64,000 bases of DNA from Struthidea cinerea (lineage: Eukaryota; Chordata; Aves; Passeriformes; Corcoracidae). This document shows positions 37,601-49,000 of the stretch, one piece after another; the stretch's first letter is position 1; the number at the start of each line of letters is the position of its first letter. The DNA is taken from assembly GCA_013397865.1 (NCBI GenBank), contig VZTI01003778.1, forward strand, positions 249,160 to 313,159, in the 5' to 3' direction. The notes below the pieces were generated by a model. The model was not told the DNA's origin. It saw only the letters and a program-made list of their open reading frames with translations, and ran no database searches. Both the position numbers and the translations under genes were made by a program.

Positions 37601-37993
37601 AAATTCTTTACATGTCTGCTCACTCAAAATGAGATTTATTGAGGCTGATAGAAGAACACTTATAATGTGCAGTGTACTGAATGAAAATACGCTCATAATA
37701 ATTGCACTTGTTCTACATCTGCATTGGTAAAAGGTTGCAAAGAGTTTGACTTCAGGAGAGAAAACTGCTGAAAAGAGGACAGAATGCAGATTATGGAGGG
37801 ATGGAGTAAATTTTCTTTCACTTTCCTTTATTTCTTTCAAGACTGAGTAATTTGTCTCCCAGCTACACAGTACTTAGGGGGGTGGGTTTCTTCTGAACCC
37901 TTGCTTTTTGTAAAGAAAACTAGTTCAGATGTCAGTCAAGCTCCTGAGGTTTGAGCTTCAAAAAAATAGTTTTGCCTACTCTTGTTTCCAGTC
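31626..37993. other. Unique non-coding DNA
   Basis: Over 6 kb without a recognised gene or transposon. Short open frames (34683-35036 plus, 35686-36042 minus, 36590-36853 plus, 37112-37432 plus) are rich in Phe, Leu, Ser and Cys, as expected from AT- and pyrimidine-rich DNA, and have no domain. A pyrimidine-rich tract lies at about 36645-36720. Confidence 0.6.
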
Positions 37994-38248
37994 ATGTGTC
38001 GCTGCTCCCTGGACCATGAGTAGAAGAAGGGGCTGTGGGAAGAGCAGTGCAACTGCAACAGCATCACGATGCTGCCGGGCAGTGCTAATGAGGAGAAGCT
38101 GTGCTACAGTCCTGTCCCAGCCTCTGCCTTCCCTCCCCTACTGCCACATTCCTGGCTCATTTGCTCTCTTATGGTTGTGATAGCTGAAGCACAGACTGTC
38201 TCTTGCTATGTGAGGGTCTGGCACAGTGAAATCTTGAAGTGGAGGTAG
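37994..38248 (+). other. Exon-like open frame interrupted by an amber stop
   Basis: Directly after a polypyrimidine-like TTGTTTCCAG (a possible splice acceptor ending at 37991) the frame ATG at 37994 reads nine codons. It then meets TAG at 38021-38023 and stays open to TAG at 38246-38248. Of the codons from 37994 to about 38110, nearly all end in G or C, unlike the AT-rich neighbourhood. The translation has several Cys residues around the amber codon (start MCRCSLDHE; later EEQCNCNSITMLPG). I do not recognise the protein. It may be a pseudogene exon, a real exon of another species' gene with a nonsense change, or chance in a GC-rich patch. The competing frame at 37929-38180 is Arg/Ser/Cys-rich and less gene-like. 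Confidence 0.2.
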
Positions 38249-39107
38249 TGGTGTACCATAAGGGAAAAATAGGGAGTACAGGGGAGCTCCAGCATTGACT
38301 CCATCTGGCAGCCCTGGGGCTCAGAGTTTTTCATGATTTTGTAAGATCTTGTTGGTACTCGGAGGCCACGTAGTAACGATAACTATGTTTTTCTGTGCCT
38401 TGTTGACATATTTTGGTGCATTTATCATTCTCTTCCTCCCCCCCCGCCCCCCTCTTTATGGCTACTGCATGACTGTTACTTGTTACTCTTAAAAGTCTAG
38501 TGAATTTTTAGTATAGGTGGTAAATTGCAAGTGCCCTGCACTTTTGTAAATAGTTCAAGATAGGCAAAAAGAGTCTTAACTTTAAAAAAACAAAACAACC
38601 CCCCCACAACCTCTCCCCAACAATATTCTTGCCAGTTTGCTTTATTTTTTCATGGAGCACTACCTCAGTTAACCCTAAAACTTCACTGTAGCTCTGTCAT
38701 CTACACAGAAAGGTGGTGGTGTGTGAGATGTGTCAAACAAAACAGAAGTGTGCAAAATGGCCACACTTGGTCACTTCAGAATCATCATCTGTCTCTCTTG
38801 CTGTTACACGGTGTTCAGTACCTGGCAACGTGCTGTGTCCTGCAGCAGTATCCCCTCCCACATGTTTCTAGAGTGCCATTCAGTGAGGGTAACTGCTGTA
38901 AAAACCACATATTTAGAGAAAATAGCGTATTTTCAGCATAATTCAGGAATTCAGAAAAAGTTGCTTCATTTCTTCTCCTTATTAATTAGAAGTAGACAAA
39001 AAAACCTACTTATCTTCAGCTAGGTTAGTTTAGGGTAAATAGTCTCCTTCCTTCCGAGAATTATGTTATTATCAATATTCTCTAGAAACAGGCTGGCTGT
39101 GGCTTCT
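38249..39107. other. Unique non-coding DNA with C-rich runs
   Basis: No gene recognised. C-rich runs occur at 38438-38452 (one G interruption) and about 38599-38606. Frames at 38723-39023 are short and featureless. Confidence 0.65.
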
Positions 39108-39601
39108 CGCTCTGCTCTGCACTGGGGCAGCCTCACCTTGAGTCCTGTGTGCAATTTGGGTGCCACAGTATAAAAAACACATTAAGTTGTTAGAGAGTGT
39201 CCCGAGGAGGGGCCACAAGGATGGTGAAGGGCCTTGAGGGGAAGCTGTGTGAGGAGCGGCTGAGGTCACTTGGTCTGTTCAGCCTGGACAAGAGGAGACT
39301 GAGGGGAGACCTCATTGCAGTCACAGCTTCCTCATGAGGGGAAGAGGAGGGGCAGGCACTGATCTCTGCTCTGTGGTGACCAGTGACAGGACCTGAGGGA
39401 ATGGCCTGAAGCTGTGTCAGGGCAAATTTGGGTTTGATATTAGGAAAAGGTTCTTCACCCAGAGGGTGGCTGGGCACTGGAACAACTCCCCAGGGAAGCG
39501 GTCACAGCACCAAGCCTGACAGAGTTCAAGAAGTGTTTGGACAATGCTCTCAGGCACGTGATGTGACTCTTCCAACTCAGCATATTCTGGGATTCTGTGA
39601 C
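39108..39601 (+). mobile_element. CR1 LINE fragment, C-terminal ORF2 plus 3' UTR
   Basis: The longest CR1 piece here, about 490 bp in plus orientation. Landmarks are GCCTCACCTTGAGTCCTGTG (as CAGCCTCACCTTGAGTCC), GTTAGAGAGTGTCCCGAGG, GGTCTGTTCAGCCTGGACAA, GACTGAGGGGAGACCTCATT, TAGGAAAAGGTTCTTCACCC and ACAGAGTTCAAGAAGTG. It ends CCAACTCAGCATATTCTGGG and ATTCTGTGA, the octamer tail. It is 5'-truncated, and after TGTGACTCT the usual 3' UTR segment of about 55-60 bp is missing, so the text jumps straight to TCCAACTCAGC. The reading frame of ORF2 is broken, so it cannot move on its own. Antisense frames at 39072-39605 are shadows of this repeat. Confidence 0.93.
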
Positions 39602-42600
39602 TCAAGTCATCCAGGCCTTGTATCTAAAACGCCTTGCATCTGGTAATCTGGTTAAGAAGTCAACAACCTGATGATATGTAAGGTAAAACCTGCAGAGACT
39701 GTGCTTCCATTTCTCAGTCTATTAAAGTGAAAGAATAGAAGGCTTGCAGCCTGAAGCTTAATTAAACAAGTAGATTTTCAGCTAATGTACTAGAGAGAGG
39801 AACTGCTGTGTGTAAATGATAATGAGAGAGTTCCCTGTTAGAAAAACAAAACAGAAAACTTAGAGGAAAAAAAAAACTTAAAGAAAAATAGCTGTCAAAT
39901 TATTCTGAAAGCCTCTGGTTACATGTCAGTCAGAGGATCTTGCTGCTCATGGCAACAGCCTTTACTGACACAAGATTAGAAGCTGCTTTTTCAACTGTCA
40001 TCCGGGAGTGTACAAGTAATTGATTTTTAGGTTCAACTGCCAAACTAAAAATAACAATAATAATAAAAAATGACTTAGATTGGATAACTTGTATGGCCTC
40101 CCCCTCATCCATATGGAAAACCAAAATTATTTCATGTGAATAAAATATTGCATTTTGGTTATTTTTTTCATAACAGTGAAAAAGCAAATGGATAGATTCT
40201 CCTTATAGGTGTGTTAATTGGTTTCTGTTCCATTATGGCAAAGATAGGGAGGTTTAAGCATTTCACTTAAATGATTGATTTAACAGTGGAAACAGGACAT
40301 CCGAAACATTAATTAGCTATACTTTTTTCACATAAAGGGTCAAATTTTGAAAGCTGTGTGTGGCTATGTACAGTATCATTCTCAAAGGAGACAACTTGAG
40401 CATCTGATAATGTCTGATTACATGTTCATAAGATTCATAAAGGGAAAGACTGTGACGTGAAAGCTGCCTTTGATATTTGGATTCTCATTTTCCCTTAAAA
40501 CAATCAAGTAATTGAAGCCTCTGCTGTAACAAAACACGAGTGAAAGTGTACAACTCCTTTTCATCTCCCTGTAGGTAGGTCGGTCCAAATACTATGTTGT
40601 GGCAACACAGTGAAATCAAAGGCGACGTTTGTCTTCAGGATGTATTAAGATGCTTTTTGGAACCAGAAGGGTGTTAGACCTTCACTCTCTCCAGACTGGC
40701 ACCCCAGACTCATGAATTCCTGTGACTGTAGGTGCCGCTTCAGTTGCTGATACTTCACTTCATTAACCCCAGTCTTTCCAGTTGCTGCTACTACAGACCC
40801 CCATATACTCACATGAACACAGAAACAAGAATCCCTCACCCAAAAAAACAGAAAAAAATGGAATCTGATAAGAAAATAAGACAGATTGTGTCAATCAGCA
40901 GCAGGGTGTTGACAGAGAAGTATACCGGGCACTGTTAACGTTAGATTGCTCCCTTTTATTCCCTTATCCCCCTCTATTCTCCCACAATTGTTCTCATTCC
41001 AAATCACCTAGATCCATCCTTTTCCCTGCTTTCAACTCTTCTCATAAACCTCCCTTAAGTCCTATGTGATCCCCAAATGTCTGCATTATGTAATAAATGT
41101 ACCCTGCCATTATATGTCTGTACTCTTTTATGTGTGTGCAGACCAGCCTCTATCACATAACCTACTGCCTTTCTCTTGGCCTATTTTTTTAGTCAGTTCA
41201 TATATTTAAGGGGGTTATGATGCCTCAAGGGCCACGTGCATCCCTCTACCATGAAAGTCTGGAGGTTTTTTGCTCAGTAGGACTGAGCTATGTTTCAAGA
41301 AAACCATCTCTGGGACTGTGTTGCCTGAGTTTTTGCTTTCCCTGAGACTGTGGTCTAGGCAAGACTGATATCAAGAGGTGACTGAGATTTCTGGCAAATG
41401 GCAAATATTAATTTAATAGATTAATTAAATATTTTTCCAACACCAAACTGGAATTTTGTTCACTTCTGAGCAAAAGGTGAACACTTGTCCTAAGTCTGAT
41501 TTGTTGTTATTGTTAATTTTTAAACTCAGCTCTATTATTCAGTTCTTAGTCCTTGTGACTTCTGGTTTCTCTCGATCAGTCACAGATGCAAGAAAGCCCT
41601 GAGATAAATTGCCTCTGTTCTGGCAGATCCATCTTCTAACAACTTTGCTGGATACCTTAGTATAACAGAACCTACATTAAACTTAGTCAGCTAATAGTGA
41701 AAAGGTTCGGGTACAGAGTTCTGATGAAAAGTAGATTCTCAGACATTGTGCTGTTTCTAGAAGAATATTTTTTTTATCCTCTAACAGGACATCAGTCACT
41801 CTGTGGCTTTGACTTAAGTTAGAGCTAATGGAAACGTGTTCTCTGCATCACACCGGGTTTCCATAAAATGATACTTGTGGAGCTCAGTTTCCCTAGTTAT
41901 TTCTGTTTCCAGCAGTACTGGAGACAAAAATGAATTTATTTTAGTAGCTACCAAAGTCACCACGCTGTAGCTGTAGGGTAATGGGAATTGCCATGGAGTG
42001 AGTCTGTCTATTGACCTTTCTCCTTTCCAGCAGAATTCAGTGACTGATGTTGGCTATTGCTGTCACCAAGCAGGAGACATAAAACCAAGATATTAGTTCA
42101 GCAATAACCTGGCCCAGCATAAAGAGTCTTCCTAGCCATTCTGGAAAACCTAACTTTCCAGTTGTTATGCTCTTGGAAGTAGCTGTAGCTATCACAGAAG
42201 CTACCTCTCTGTGCTCTGGCTGTGCTCCAGCCTGGGTGGTTGTGGCTGCAGCCATCTGAGTTGCACACAGAGATGAGGTAATTTTCTGCTTCTGTGCCAT
42301 CTGCACAGATATATCTGCAAGGAACAAAGACTAGCAAATAGCAAAAAAATCAGAAGACCGGGAAGGGGAGAGGAAAAATAAGCAGCAAATGTTAATCACT
42401 GGGATGGTAGCAAAGCAGTGCTTAAAAATGCTTTTGAATGCATTAGGTTGATTTTTCTCTCAGGTTCTCTTGGTCAGATATGGAGGTAATGATTTTCACA
42501 ACTTCCTAGATGACTTCAGTACATGCCTTGCAATCTAAGGGAGAAAGGTCTTTTATCTTCCTATGTACCTCAGCTGTGAGACTGGTTTCGTAGTAGTTAG

Positions 42601-45600
42601 CTTACCTTTGTCTGAATAAGCCATGTGTGATAGCGCTGAGAGCTCTGTTCTTTTCCCTTGCCACATGGCAGTGTTCACACCTCAGCTGTTCCCTGCCTAT
42701 ACATATTCAGGAGGAAGTTGCAAGAGCGTGGATTTTTTATTAATATAAAAAAATTTTTTCACTGTCCCTGTGTAAATTTGTACTTTTTTTTTAATAGCTG
42801 CAATTGGATTTTTTAATGTAATCACAGGAATCCAAGGTTAGGAGACCTCAGACAAACTGAAACCATTGTGAGAATCTCAGTAACATTCCTAATGGCTTTT
42901 AGAAACATAAGGTGGAAGAGAGGCTGGTTTTTGCTAAGTGGGCATATTTCAGTATGAATTGGACATACGTGAAGGCAAGACTTACATGTAATGTGTAAAT
43001 GTCTCTCCTAGTGATGGGGATATTATTTAGGGCACAACTGCAATTTCAGAGGCAACTGTTCACTTTTGTAAGTCCTGTAAGTTTCTGTTCGGTACAGTGT
43101 GTATAATGCCTTTTGTGGTAGGTGACAACCTGTTACTGAGCCTTTCTCAGTAAGGGACAATTTCTCTGAGGCACTGGAAGATCTCATCTCCTTGCAGAGA
43201 AACTTCAGTAAGTTCCCAAGGTTTTCAACCCAAATTGCAGGGGCTTCTCTTATACCTTGCCCCTCTTTGCTGCTTTTTTTTTTCCAGGATTATTTCTGCT
43301 CTTCAACTAACATGAATTCACATTGGCTGCTGCTCAGGGCTTATCAAAATAGCCTTGTTCTGTAGAAACAGCACAGAGGAGAGATTCCAGTGCCTTTCCC
43401 TCTGAAGAAAAAGCTTGTATTGTGTAAATCTTTTCTTTATGGTCTATAGCAAATGGAGCTGTTAAATATGATATTAACAGAGGCATAACGGATCATCTCC
43501 ACAGAAGCTGTAAACTGTTCCAGAGAACTTTTCACAAGTCAGAGCTGAGGACTAATGTATGTAGTGCCATGAGAGCCCCTTGCTGCTAACAGGTATTTTT
43601 CAGCGGAACCTGTCAGCAGCAGATGAGGCTCTCGTCTGTCTGCTTTTACTGTATCTAGAAGGCAGAGCTCCAGGCAGCCTGGTGTGGATGTGGAAGGGTA
43701 CAGCTGCTTCATGATGTGAAGCTTGGTGGGGTGTGTGCGGAACGAATGGAGGAGAAAAACCTGCTATGTGTATCCCCTTCTTTCCTCCTGAATCTGCCCT
43801 AGTCTATCTGAACAACTGCAGTCATAAATACCATTTTTTCCTTTAAGGTCCTGTGAAAACACAGGCCTGGGGAGGGATGGATATTTCTTTGCTCAGAGGA
43901 ATTTTATTATTATTTTCTTTTTAAATAAGGAGAAAGATTAGGAATGTAGAGCATCTGGGTAGCTAGTAGATAATATGGGCTACAGACTGTGGGCATGGAC
44001 GTGCACACATATGTGGCACAGGACCACTGGGGCTTCTGTTTCCCCCCAGTCTCAAGTAGTGGCAAAGCTCGTCCTTCATCCCAACACTTGAGCAGGCAAG
44101 GACCCAAGTAGGCTCAGTGTTTCCACCTGTGTCATGGCTCTCTAGATGACCTTTAAGTTCTTTGATGTCTTAGCAGGCTGGCTGCTGGAGACCAGTGAGG
44201 TCTCCATATAAACTGAGAGTATTTCAGCTGTCCTAACAGGCAATTTCCATTAAATGCTCTGGGTTTGACGAATTGCCCTCCCCTTACTTCCATCAAATGC
44301 TTTCTCCTCTGCTCTAGCTGGGGGCATTATGTTGTTCATAAAAGTACAAACCCTAAGAGCAGTCCTGTGACAATGGCAGGGTTTGAGAGTGTAGTGTTTA
44401 CTGTTTCCTCTCTGGGTAAAGAGGGAAGTCTTATTGAAACCCAAAAGTCTGTTCAGCTTCAGTTGCAGTGGCCCTGATTTGGCCTTCAGCCCTGCACCTG
44501 TAACTTGTTTCTCTACAGGGCTGAGAAGTAAAGTGGTGTCACTTGTACAACAGGGCAATGGAAGCAGCTGAATGTCTCAGACATGAATGTGTCTGCTCTC
44601 GGTCTAAGGATCTTTTGAAGACCTAACACTTGAATTTTTTGACAAAGGTGGTTTTTAAAAACCTGGGCACTAAATAAAGATTATTAACAGGGGATATCTC
44701 TGAAAATGTTTTTCTTGTGAGGTCTTCCATTGTTACACTACTGGAATCACATACGTAGCCTTGTGTCCCAATCCTTATTTACAAGAAACTTAAGGGAGTT
44801 GGATATTCAGTTCACAACTATTTCTGTTATCTAACCCAATTCTCTTATTTCAACATCTTAGGCTGCCTTTAAAATTATATTTCAGGTTCTTGTGCCTCTC
44901 TTTTGGTGCCAGGGCTAGATTTGCAAACTAAAACTTTTCCTGACCTTTGGTCACCAGCATTGGGCAGCTAGCTAGCTATTGTGGACTACCTCAAACTTCT
45001 AATTTTAAGTTTCTAATTCACCCAATATGAGGAAAAAGTATGTTCCCTAGTGTTTTAACTTGGTAGAATGATACCACATCACTTGAAATAGCTTACCATA
45101 CCTGGTGGTGAATGGTGTGACTTGAGAGCAGCTCTACCAGGTTTTTTATTTTCGTGGTAAGTATACTCCTAAGTGTTCTGGGAATGAGTTCTCCCACTCT
45201 TTCCAACAGAAGTAAGGAAAAATGAAAGTCAGGGGAGGGTCATTGGCAACTAGGTTACTGTGCCAGACTGAAAGCCCAGCCCATTAAATGTGAAAATCCA
45301 TTAATTGTTTAAGTTTTGATTATATCTTTCTTTCAGACCCAGGATAACACAGTCATAGCAACATAAACAGGTGGATGTACGTTGGATCACATAATTTGCA
45401 GGGTGTCTCCAACTGTGGAAGATTTTGTAAATGTGTGATTAATACCTTCAGTTATTATCTCTGATTGAACAGACACAGGAAGGGCCCTGATAAGCCCCCT
45501 GCACGGCTGCTGGGAGGGATGGGGAACTGGCGGAACCGAACCGAATTGCATTTTGTCTTTTGTATGTGTAACATGTTGTTGAAGCCTAGAAGAAAAATAT

Positions 45601-47039
45601 GAGTGATTATTGAAATTCTGTTCCTGTAATCTGCTGAGTACTGATGTCTGAGAAGACAGAGGCTGTTTAGCAATTACGCCCTCGCGTTGTCATTAGTGTT
45701 AAATAATGGGACTTTAATATATTTAGTTATTTAGATCATCATGGTCTATCAGCTTGATATCAAGTACTCAGCATGAAGTCCTCAGCTTTAGTCCTACCTA
45801 CTCCTCTTCATTTATCAACAAACAGAAGCCTGCAACAGTGTAAATACAGTACTTATTGCGGGACAGAGGCTGCTTGCAGTCTATCTTTTCAACCACTGAT
45901 ATATTGGGCATGAGAACTGCTTGAAGGCATGTTTACAGGTAAAAAAATGCATGTTTTAGAAGAAAACTTCGTTTTTTCCATGCAAAAAGTAGTTTTGATG
46001 CAATTCTGGCACTTTTCCATTTGGGAACTCTGGATTAAAATTGTAGTTTTCCTCTATTTCGTAAGGCACCCTCTTCTATCTCTACCCTGTACTCACACAT
46101 GCACACTAGTTTTTAAATCTGGAACCTATGTGTCCATTGGGAAAAAAAAAAATCTTTTGAAGACCTCCAGCTGAAGAGATGTTGGATTTTTTGTAAAGTT
46201 TGTTATCTGTGTGCAATGGGGACATAATTTTTCAAGCATGTCTCTATGACTTGCTTGTATTTGTAAAGCAATGGCATGGCTGGAATTAGAAATCATGTCT
46301 GCTGAACCTCAGCTCTGCATTTCTAATGCAGCCAGCGCTTCTCCCAAGGTGGGTGCTTTTAAAGTGATGGCACAATCACTGAAATCTGAGATGTTATGGA
46401 AAAGAAAAACAGAGTATTTTTGATAAAACCTTGATAGAACATTGGGGCAGATGGCAGTGGGAGAGAGACGAAAAGCAGTCCCTTGTGAGCATGAAATGCA
46501 TTCTATTCGGTTCACTTTGGTTATGGAGCACACTACACTGAATTTTATAACACAGTGTTATCACATAAAAAGTGTGTGACTAGATGTCTGTGTTGTTGCA
46601 GCTGTCTGCACTCAAAAAAGGCAACAACCTTTGTACCCTCTACCACCCATAGGAGTAGAAAGCCCCTGAAAGGGCCATTATTAGCAGGAAGGTTTGGAGC
46701 TAGGGGCACTCAGCCTGTTGGACTGCCAGCTATTGTGGTCAGCCCTACAACTTGCTTGTGACCTGCAGGTCTCCCTCAATGCTCCCTAGTTCCTAGTTCT
46801 TTATGCAACCAATTTAGACAGATCAGTCAGTTCAGAGAGAAGATTTTGAGAGCTGCTGCCACACATTGCCACGGGCAAATTTCAGACTGGGATATTTCTT
46901 TCATGGAGGATGCTTTCAAGAAACAAATGGGAACAAAATGGGATCTAAATTTCTTCATGCAAACTGTTTGCTGCTGTACAGCTTCAGTGTAAAAGTCAGA
47001 TGAGACCACACAGATGAGCACAACACAAGAAAGAGCCAC
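39602..47039. other. Unique non-coding DNA
   Basis: A 7.4 kb stretch without recognised genes or transposons. It contains an AT-rich segment near 40040-40070 with AATAAT words and a poly-T of 11 near 43273. Frames such as 42037-42337 and 44250-44558 (minus) and 45929-46174 (plus) have no recognisable domains. Confidence 0.6.
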
Positions 47040-47140
47040 AATCATGGAATCATAGAACCATCTAATGGTTTGGTTCGGAAGGGACCTTAAAGATCATCTA
47101 GTTCCAACCCCCTGCCATGGGCAGGGACACCTTCCAGGTG
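47040..47140 (-). mobile_element. CR1 LINE 3'-end fragment
   Basis: The plus strand reads AATCATGGAATCATAGAACC, GGTTCGGAAGGGACCTTAAA, GATCATCTAGTTCCAACCCC and CCATGGGCAGGGACACC. This is the reverse complement of a common avian CR1 3' end including two tail octamers. It points left and is truncated after about 100 bp. A few extra bases (around ATCTAATGG) sit between the tail and the body. Confidence 0.92.
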
Positions 47141-48199
47141 GACAAACCCCTGAAAGAGTGTGCAGGAGGCAGGTGTAAAAAGACACGGTTAAAAGCTCAG
47201 TCAGAAGATCTTCCCCAGCATGCTACACATCATGGCTAAAGATGAGCTGGTGGAAAGTACGGAGTTACCTGGTTTTGTTACACATAGGAGAAAGTGTTTT
47301 CCCACTGGTAGCAGAAGTGTGGTTATCTCCCAGGTGCTAAAGGAGTGTGGTTCTGCCTCTCTCTCGAGATTGATAGCGGGGCCAATGATGGGGTAACACA
47401 CAACACACTGCTAATCACTATGCAGGGTATCTCCTACTGCACACAGACAGAGGAGAATACTTGAGACATTCTTCCAAAAGCCCACCTGCCCTTTAGCTAG
47501 CAGAAGTCTTTGATCTCTCTTCCCATTTTGAAGTCATTCATTACCAGAGTGGTATGAAAAAGTCAGTGGTTCACCAAAAAAAATAGCTGATTGCTTTGCT
47601 TTTAGGCAATTTGAGGCAAATTCTTAAAAGACAAACCCTGGGAGGCAAGGCAGAAGAAAATAGTTTCTACTGTGAAGGAGGCTTATTAAAAACAGGGAAC
47701 ATGTAAAGAAAATTCACTCTCTAAATATCAGCTGTGCATGTCCAAATTGATTTCATGAATCTATCACCTTTTCTCACCTTTCTCTCCCCTCTGATGAGGT
47801 CACATCTAATAAGTTTCCTGCCGCGATTGCAACACTTGGTGAAAAATCTATGGGAAATCCATTGAAGTAGCCTGTAATTAGGCATAAAGGCCTTCTATTA
47901 ATGAATTGACACCAGAAACATAGCTTTCGTCTCCTGCAGGGTCACTGCTATAAGGAAGTACTTATGCTAAAGTCATTCTTTTGTTCAGAAACGTGGTCTT
48001 GACTGAGGTGCCAGACCCCTGGGAAATCACATTTCTGTGGAGCTCGAACATAATGAGCAACAGGAAAATCCTACTAGCTCAAAAGCCAGGTTGGTAAATT
48101 CCTGCTGCACCAACAGCCCCATGTCAGCAGCATTCAGGCAGCATCCGGGGTGCTGACCTCTGCTGAGATAATTGCTGACCTCGGCAGCTTATTCCATGG
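47141..48199. other. Unique non-coding DNA
   Basis: No recognised gene or repeat between the CR1 fragment and the LTR. The 66-codon minus-strand frame at 47201-47401 has no motif. Confidence 0.65.
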
Positions 48200-49000
48200 T
48201 GTGGTGGGTTGACCCTGTCTGGACACCAGGCGCTTACCAAAGTCTTACTTTGTGGCTCCCCTTCTCACCTGGGCAGGTGAGAGAAAATACAAGGAAAGGC
48301 CTGTGGCTTGGGATAAGGACAGGAGAGATCAACTCACCAATTGCTGTCACAGGCAAAACAAATCTGACTTGGGGAAAAATTTATCAACAATCAAATTAGA
48401 GCAAGATCATGAGAAATAAAAACTAAATCTTAAAATAACTACCGCCTCACCTCTCCCTTCTTCCCAGGCTCATCTTCGCTCCTGATTTTTCTCTACCTCC
48501 TTCTCCCCTCAGGGACACAGGGAGATGGGAATGGAGGTTTCAGTTCCTCACGTGTTGTCATAGGTGCTTCTTCCTCTTCAGAGGGAGGATTCCTCACACA
48601 TTTCTTGCTCCAGCATGGGGTCCCTCCTGTTGGGAGACAGTCCTTTGGGAACTTCTCCCATGTGAATCCTTCCCACAGGCTGCAGTTCTTCATGAACTGC
48701 TCCAGTATGTGTCCCTTCCTGGGGTGCAGTCCCTCAGGAACAGGCTGCTCCAGCATGGGTCCCCTGTGGGGTCACCAGTCCTCCCCTCCAGACTGGGCTC
48801 TTCTCTCCAGGGGGGCCACAGGTCCAGCCAAGGAGCCTGCTCCAGTGTGGGCTTCTCACAGGACCACAGTCTCTTGCGGGCATTCACCTTCTCTGGTGAG
48901 GGGATCCTTACATTGGGTGTTCTGCTCCACTGTGGATGCCCATGGGCTGCAGGATCCATGTGTGGATCATTATCTCTTTTGCCACGCAAATTAAATTCCT
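48200..49000 (-). mobile_element. Internally deleted ERV LTR with internal repeat units
   Basis: The left edge is TGTGGTGGGTTGACCCTG, and GGGATAAGGACAGGAGAGAT, GTCACAGGCAAAACAAATCT and GAGAAATAAAAACTAAATCT follow. All are landmarks of a widespread bird LTR. A middle part repeats the theme CTCCAGCATGGGGTCCC / ACTGCTCCAGTATG about every 50-60 bp. After the unit ending GGGCTGCAGGATCC the text jumps to TTTTGCCACGCAAA near 48978, the far end of the LTR. The segment of several hundred bp with the U3 promoter is therefore missing. Orientation is minus, inferred from the shared TTATC-CAACCC-like U5 motif seen in reverse. The right boundary is approximate. Open frames on both strands between 48493 and 49032 come from the repeat units. 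Confidence 0.85.
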
